Shown one piece after another: positions 60,491-64,000 of a stretch of 64,000 nucleotides of DNA. The translations under genes were made by a program, and so were the position numbers. The stretch is taken from assembly GCF_028435365.1 (NCBI RefSeq), contig NZ_JAGTJJ010000001.1, forward strand, positions 620,001 through 684,000, given 5' to 3'. How positions within the stretch are numbered: the first letter of the stretch is position 1; each line of letters opens with the position of its first letter. The notes beneath the pieces were generated by a model. The model searched no databases and was not told the origin of the DNA. It saw only the letters and a list, made by a program, of their open reading frames with translations. This stretch comes from Polyangium jinanense. GTDB lineage: Bacteria > Myxococcota > Polyangia > Polyangiales > Polyangiaceae.

Positions 60491-61618
60491 TTATTTCCCC
60501 TTCCCCGCCTCGATCCGCTGGATGCTCGAGATCTCGTTCGCGAACATCACCTTGCGCTGACCCATCTCGAACACGGGCGCAGGCCCCGACGGACCCTGTC
60601 GGCCCGCATCGCCGCTCGGACCCCTTCGCCCGAGCTGCCCATTCTTGCCGTCCTTCGGCTTGCATGTGGCGTCCCCGGCCTTGAGCGGGCCGCCCTTGCC
60701 GCCCTTGCCGCCGAAACCGCCCTTGCCGCCGGGACCACGATCGCCGCCCGGCCCGCCGACGCTCTCGAGCAACAGACGTCCCTTGAGTTTGTCCGGGTTC
60801 GCGTCGTCGAGGATGACCTTGATCAAACCGCCGGGGCCACCATCGCCGCCGCGTCCGCCGGGGCCGCCCTCCGTGCCGTCCGTGCCGTTCGTGCCTTCGG
60901 CGCAATCCTCGGTCGCGTCCTTGCCATCCTTGCCCTGAATGCCGGGCGCGCCCTCCCTGCCGTGGCCGCCTTCCCCGCCGATGCTCGTGATCCGCACGGG
61001 TTTGTCCGCGGAGGGGCTGATCATGTAGAAGCGGTTTCCCGGCCAATCGATACGAACGAGCGCGGCGTCGGGGAAAAACGGCGTCGAGAGCGTGGTGATC
61101 GCGACCGTGAGCTCCGGCCCCGGCGCGCCCGGCTCGCCCTCGCGACCCTTTCCGCCGCGGATCTTTTGCTCCATCTGGCAATCGTAGACGGGCTTGAGCT
61201 GGGCCTCGCCCTCCATCGATTTGCCGCTCGTCGCCGATTCCAGCCAGCCGCGCAGGCCCATGCCCGTGTCAGCCGTCTTGAGCACGTCCCTGTCCGGCAT
61301 CCAGATGAAATTGCCCCCGCCGACAGCCCCCGAGCTGCCCTGGATCCGCACCATCTCCGAGGAGATGACCGTGTCCTTTTGCCCCATGCACCCCTTGTTC
61401 GGGTCCACGTTGCTGCAGGACGAGCCGTCCTTCAGCTTGGCGACGAGCTCGACCTGGAAGGCGTCGCCCGGGCAAAACAGCATTTGCCCCGACGCCGGCC
61501 GGACCGAGACGTTCACCACGTTCTTCGGGTCGATCTGCGCTTGGGAGGGGCCGCAGCCCACGAGCAAGGGCAGCGCGGCAACGAACGGGAGGGAGGCGAT
61601 ATGACGCAGGAAAGACAT
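60491..61618 (-). CDS. collagen-like lipoprotein
   Basis: 375 residues from ATG 61618 (GAGGAG seven bases upstream). Lipobox LLVGC. A non-repetitive head (IDPKNVVNVSVRPASGQMLF to about residue 150) is followed by several blocks of Gly-x-y triplets (GGKGREGEPGAPGPE, GREGAPGIQGKDGKD, GTNGTDGTEGGPGGRGG, GGPGGDRGPGGKGGFGGK, GRRGPSGDAGRQGPSGPAP). Bacterial collagen-like trimers serve as surface fibres. End overlaps nothing; converges with the beta-rich gene. Confidence 0.8.
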   Translation of the reverse strand: MSFLRHIASLPFVAALPLLVGCGPSQAQIDPKNVVNVSVRPASGQMLFCPGDAFQVELVAKLKDGSSCSNVDPNKGCMGQKDTVISSEMVRIQGSSGAVGGGNFIWMPDRDVLKTADTGMGLRGWLESATSGKSMEGEAQLKPVYDCQMEQKIRGGKGREGEPGAPGPELTVAITTLSTPFFPDAALVRIDWPGNRFYMISPSADKPVRITSIGGEGGHGREGAPGIQGKDGKDATEDCAEGTNGTDGTEGGPGGRGGDGGPGGLIKVILDDANPDKLKGRLLLESVGGPGGDRGPGGKGGFGGKGGKGGPLKAGDATCKPKDGKNGQLGRRGPSGDAGRQGPSGPAPVFEMGQRKVMFANEISSIQRIEAGKGK

Positions 61619-61656
61619 GACGGGGCTCCTCGATAAACCAAGACGAACGATGGCGT

Positions 61657-62715
61657 TCACGCGCCGCCGGCCGGCGGGACGTAAGGCGTCTGCGGCGAAG
61701 ACGGCGGCTGGCTCGACGGGGTCTGCCACACGCCGGGCTTGCGCTTCGTGGGGTCGATCCCGGCCGCCTTCGCGCGCCAGCAGCCACGGGGTACGTCTTG
61801 CCAAACGCCGTTCACCTGCACGGCCTTGAGCAGCACGCGCCGATTGACGGGGTCGTCGACCTCGTCGCCACGATCGACGGCGGGGCAATACTCACCATAA
61901 CCGACCGGGACGAGCCGGTTCCGATCGACGCCGCCGGCGACGAGCGCGTTCGCGATGGCCTGGGCACGGCGCTCGGTGAGGTTCAGGTTGTAATTCTTGT
62001 CGCCCTTGCTCGACGCGTGCCCCTCGATCTCCATGCGCTGGATCTGCGGGACTTCCTTCAGCACCTTGGCGATTTCGGCGACGGTCGACTTCGCGGCCGG
62101 GGTGAGCTCGGCCGAATCGAGCTCGAAATCGACCTTCTTCGTCTCGGGGATGACGATCTCGTGCGAGCTCTCGTCATACGCGACCTCGCCGGCCGCCTGG
62201 TCGGGGCAGCCGTCGTCGTCGCGGTACCCATTCTGCGTCTCGGGCTGCTTCGGGCACTTGTCGTTCACGTCGGCGACGCCGTCCCCATCGCCGTCGGGCG
62301 AGGGACAGCCGTCGCCCACGTTCGGCGGCAGGTTGTCCTCGGGCTGGACGGGGCACTTGTCCTTCGCATTGGCGACGCCGTCCTGGTCCTCGTCGTCCGA
62401 CGGGCAGCCGTCCTCGGCCTTCGGCGGCAGGCCGTCCTCCTTCGCGTAGGGGCATTTGTCGTCGGCGAGCAGGACGCCGTCGTTGTCGGGATCGGTCGCG
62501 GGACAGCCGTCGTTCGCCTTCGGCGGCAGGCCGTCCTCGGGCTCCGCGGGACAGGCGTCGTCGATGTCGGCGGCGCCGTCTTGATCGGTGTCGGCGCCTC
62601 GATCCGCTTGGCCGTACATCGGCCGCGGCGCATAACCGGAGCCGCAGGCGGCGGGCAAGAGCGAGAGGACGAGGGCGAGAAGGGGTCGATGAGCGAAGGT
62701 TCTTCGAAGGGACAT
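61657..62715 (-). CDS. OmpA-domain lipoprotein with thrombospondin type-3 repeats
   Basis: 352 residues. Lipobox PAAC. Five thrombospondin type-3 repeats, Ca-binding (DTDQDGAADIDDACP, DPDNDGVLLADDKCP, DEDQDGVANAKDKCP and so on), then an OmpA C-terminal peptidoglycan domain (FELDSAELTPAAKSTVAEIAKVL, EIEGHASSKGDKNYNLNLTERRAQAIANAL, PVGYGEYCP, DPVNRRVLL) and a Pro-rich tail. Outer-membrane-to-wall tether with Ca-rigid stalk. In tandem with the collagen-like gene. Confidence 0.9.
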   Translation of the reverse strand: MSLRRTFAHRPLLALVLSLLPAACGSGYAPRPMYGQADRGADTDQDGAADIDDACPAEPEDGLPPKANDGCPATDPDNDGVLLADDKCPYAKEDGLPPKAEDGCPSDDEDQDGVANAKDKCPVQPEDNLPPNVGDGCPSPDGDGDGVADVNDKCPKQPETQNGYRDDDGCPDQAAGEVAYDESSHEIVIPETKKVDFELDSAELTPAAKSTVAEIAKVLKEVPQIQRMEIEGHASSKGDKNYNLNLTERRAQAIANALVAGGVDRNRLVPVGYGEYCPAVDRGDEVDDPVNRRVLLKAVQVNGVWQDVPRGCWRAKAAGIDPTKRKPGVWQTPSSQPPSSPQTPYVPPAGGA

Positions 62716-62780
62716 GGTGCGACGGCCGAGGAGCCTAGCCGTCCTCCGCGCCGTTGGGAAGAAAAGAGCCGAGGTGACGT

Positions 62781-63515
62781 TCAGTTACACGCGTTGTCGC
62801 AGCTCATGGTGGCGCACTGGTTGAGCTGCTGCACCTGGTTTGTGCCGCCCGCGTGCTGCGCGGCGCACGTCTGCTGGCAGGCCAAGTTGTTCTGGCAACC
62901 CTGGAGGCAGTCGATGAGCGCCGTGCACTCGGGATTCCCGACGCAGGCCTCGAACTGCTGCTCGCATTGCTGGGCGAGGCAGAGCTCGCAGGCGCCAATC
63001 ATGCCCGCGCCGGGGCACGAGGGCGCGCAGAGCGTGTTCGCGCAGCTCGACGTGATCACGAACTCCGCAAAGCCGAGCGAGTTTTTCTGATAACAGGACT
63101 CCGCGCACGCCTGGTCCATCGCCGGGCACGCCTGCACGCAAGGGACGATTCCGAGGCAGGAAGGCTCGCCCGCGCAGTCGCAGTACGCGACGTTGCACTG
63201 CTGGAACATGCACGCGGCGCATCCGTTCGCCGGCTGCATACACGCCTGGCTGCCGCCGCCCGCGCCGCCCATGCCTCCGGCCCCGCCCATTCCGCCGCCC
63301 GCGCCGCCCGCGCCGCCCATACCCCCAACACCGCCGGTCCCGCCGATGCCGCCCGCGCCGCCGGTCCCGCCGGTCCCGCCGGATCCAGCCGTCCCCGTGC
63401 TGCCCGTGAACGTCTCCGAGACGTCGCTCCCGCATCCGCCGAGGACGCACGGAAGCCCGACCATTCCCATGCCCAGGAGAAGTAACGAAAAGGCCCTGTT
63501 CATGGACGATCGCAT
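62781..63515 (-). CDS. Gly-rich, Cys-rich lipoprotein
   Basis: 244 residues from ATG 63515 (GGGAGG six bases upstream). Lipobox LGGC. A long GGx linker (GTGGAGGIGGTGGVGGMGG, about 45 residues) leads to a Cys-rich domain with repeats CxxC..C (CAACMFQQCNVAYCDC, CLAQQCEQQFEACVG, CQNNLACQQTC). These are probably small disulfide modules. Surface exposed. Divergent from the oxygenase gene. Confidence 0.75.
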   Translation of the reverse strand: MRSSMNRAFSLLLLGMGMVGLPCVLGGCGSDVSETFTGSTGTAGSGGTGGTGGAGGIGGTGGVGGMGGAGGAGGGMGGAGGMGGAGGGSQACMQPANGCAACMFQQCNVAYCDCAGEPSCLGIVPCVQACPAMDQACAESCYQKNSLGFAEFVITSSCANTLCAPSCPGAGMIGACELCLAQQCEQQFEACVGNPECTALIDCLQGCQNNLACQQTCAAQHAGGTNQVQQLNQCATMSCDNACN

Positions 63516-63644
63516 AACATACCTCCCGGAGCGTGAGATCTCCGGAAAGCCGCCGGGTAAAAACATCGTGACAGATCGTACACACGGGCCGAGCCCCAAC
63601 GGGTGCTTGCCATCGGGGCCGAAAGTGGGGAGGCTTCGAGCGTG

Positions 63645-64000
63645 ATGGGACCCGACGATCGCGACGTCGTTACCGAGCCTTCCGAGAGCGCGCCCCTCGT
63701 CCCGGCCGAGGCCCTGCTCGCGCCGCCACGGGCGAAGGTGCGGGCCTCGGTGGCGCGCCTTCATGGCCACTGGTTCGTCGTGGCGGCATCGAACGAGCTT
63801 CGGGACCGGCCGATCGCGCGGACCTTGCTCGGCGTGCCGCTCGTGCTCTTCCGCGACGGCGAGGGCAAGCCGGGCGCGCTGCTCGACCGCTGCCCGCACC
63901 GGAACGTGCCTCTTTCGATCGGCGAGGTCGTGGAGGGGCAGCTCCAGTGCTCGTACCACGGCTGGCGTTTCGACCGCGGGGGCACGTGCAAGTTCGTCCC
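63645..64000 (+). CDS. Rieske-type oxygenase, N-terminal part (3' truncated by window)
   Basis: The last visible gene; 118 residues seen. The Rieske centre CPHRNVPLSIGEVVEGQLQCSYHGWRF gives C-x-H and C-x2-H ligands. GHWFVVAASNEL and LFRDGEGKPGAL are usual for ring-hydroxylating oxygenase alpha subunits or cholesterol-7-desaturase type. The catalytic iron domain lies beyond the window, so substrate cannot be told. Confidence 0.88.
   Translation, partial: MGPDDRDVVTEPSESAPLVPAEALLAPPRAKVRASVARLHGHWFVVAASNELRDRPIARTLLGVPLVLFRDGEGKPGALLDRCPHRNVPLSIGEVVEGQLQCSYHGWRFDRGGTCKFV

Noticed and set aside
1..64000. Transposase, integrase, tRNA, rRNA or phage genes
   Set aside because: Looked for typical motifs on both strands; none seen. 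A tRNA scan and profile search would be decisive.

Overview
The window is GC-rich, densely coded DNA. It looks like a chromosomal segment of a myxobacterium of the Polyangium/Sorangium type, an inference from content rather than a database match. The clues are a CdnL/CarD-family regulator, very many lipoproteins with lipobox cysteines, Gly- and Cys-rich surface proteins, thrombospondin type-3 and OmpA lipoproteins, AgmX-like C-terminal domains, a Ser/Thr kinase paired with a formylglycine-generating-enzyme-like lipoprotein, a histone-H1-like Lys/Ala/Pro protein and DUF2330 and DUF6918 proteins. I found no tRNA, rRNA, CRISPR array, insertion sequence or phage gene.

Layout. 1-9700: end of a parvulin-type isomerase, two zinc-ribbon membrane proteins, pterin dehydratase, RNase III, an outer-membrane barrel, TrmL, CdnL with a long leader, a Ppx/GppA-type phosphatase, an OmpA-like lipoprotein and the histone-like protein. 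9900-22900: MFS transporter, a large unknown protein, small lipoproteins, HNH nuclease, 2,4-dienoyl-CoA reductase, DEDDh exonuclease, aspartic-protease-like lipoprotein, CoaD and a GT39-like glycosyltransferase. 22991-26548: the most unusual part, a tandem duplication of a two-gene module encoding an exported lipoprotein with a PD-(D/E)XK nuclease signature and a small soluble partner. It resembles in architecture the lipoprotein toxin/immunity (SitA/SitI) pairs that myxobacteria pass by outer-membrane exchange. 26600-34300: envelope proteins of unknown role, then a Coq4-like protein divergent from a TetR regulator over a perfect inverted repeat.

34300-40500: DUF3553-like protein, LON-domain protein, and a MerR-DUF2203-FolE operon with a palindromic operator inside the promoter spacer, then a DUF2330 protein with Cys-containing acidic repeats. 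40288-47672: a NuoE-NuoF fusion (formate dehydrogenase beta type) followed by MoeA, MoeA-PBP and MobA, a molybdenum-cofactor run, then a site-2 protease. 49100-57200: DUF6918 protein, CDF metal transporter, an ATPase-SLOG-like fusion overlapping a translocation-type EF-G gene, acyltransferase, a Tudor-knot-like lipoprotein and a cytochrome P450. 57300-64000: FGE-like lipoprotein, Ser/Thr kinase, collagen-like and OmpA lipoproteins, and the start of a Rieske oxygenase.

Functional threads: molybdenum cofactor synthesis and NAD-linked electron input (40.3-46.0 kb); translation and RNA processing (rnc, trmL, fusA); cell-surface building and signalling (most of the remainder); and possible kin discrimination (23-26.5 kb). 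Coordinates of starts are my choices from ribosome-binding sites, overlaps and signal peptides; functional names rest on motifs recognised by eye.
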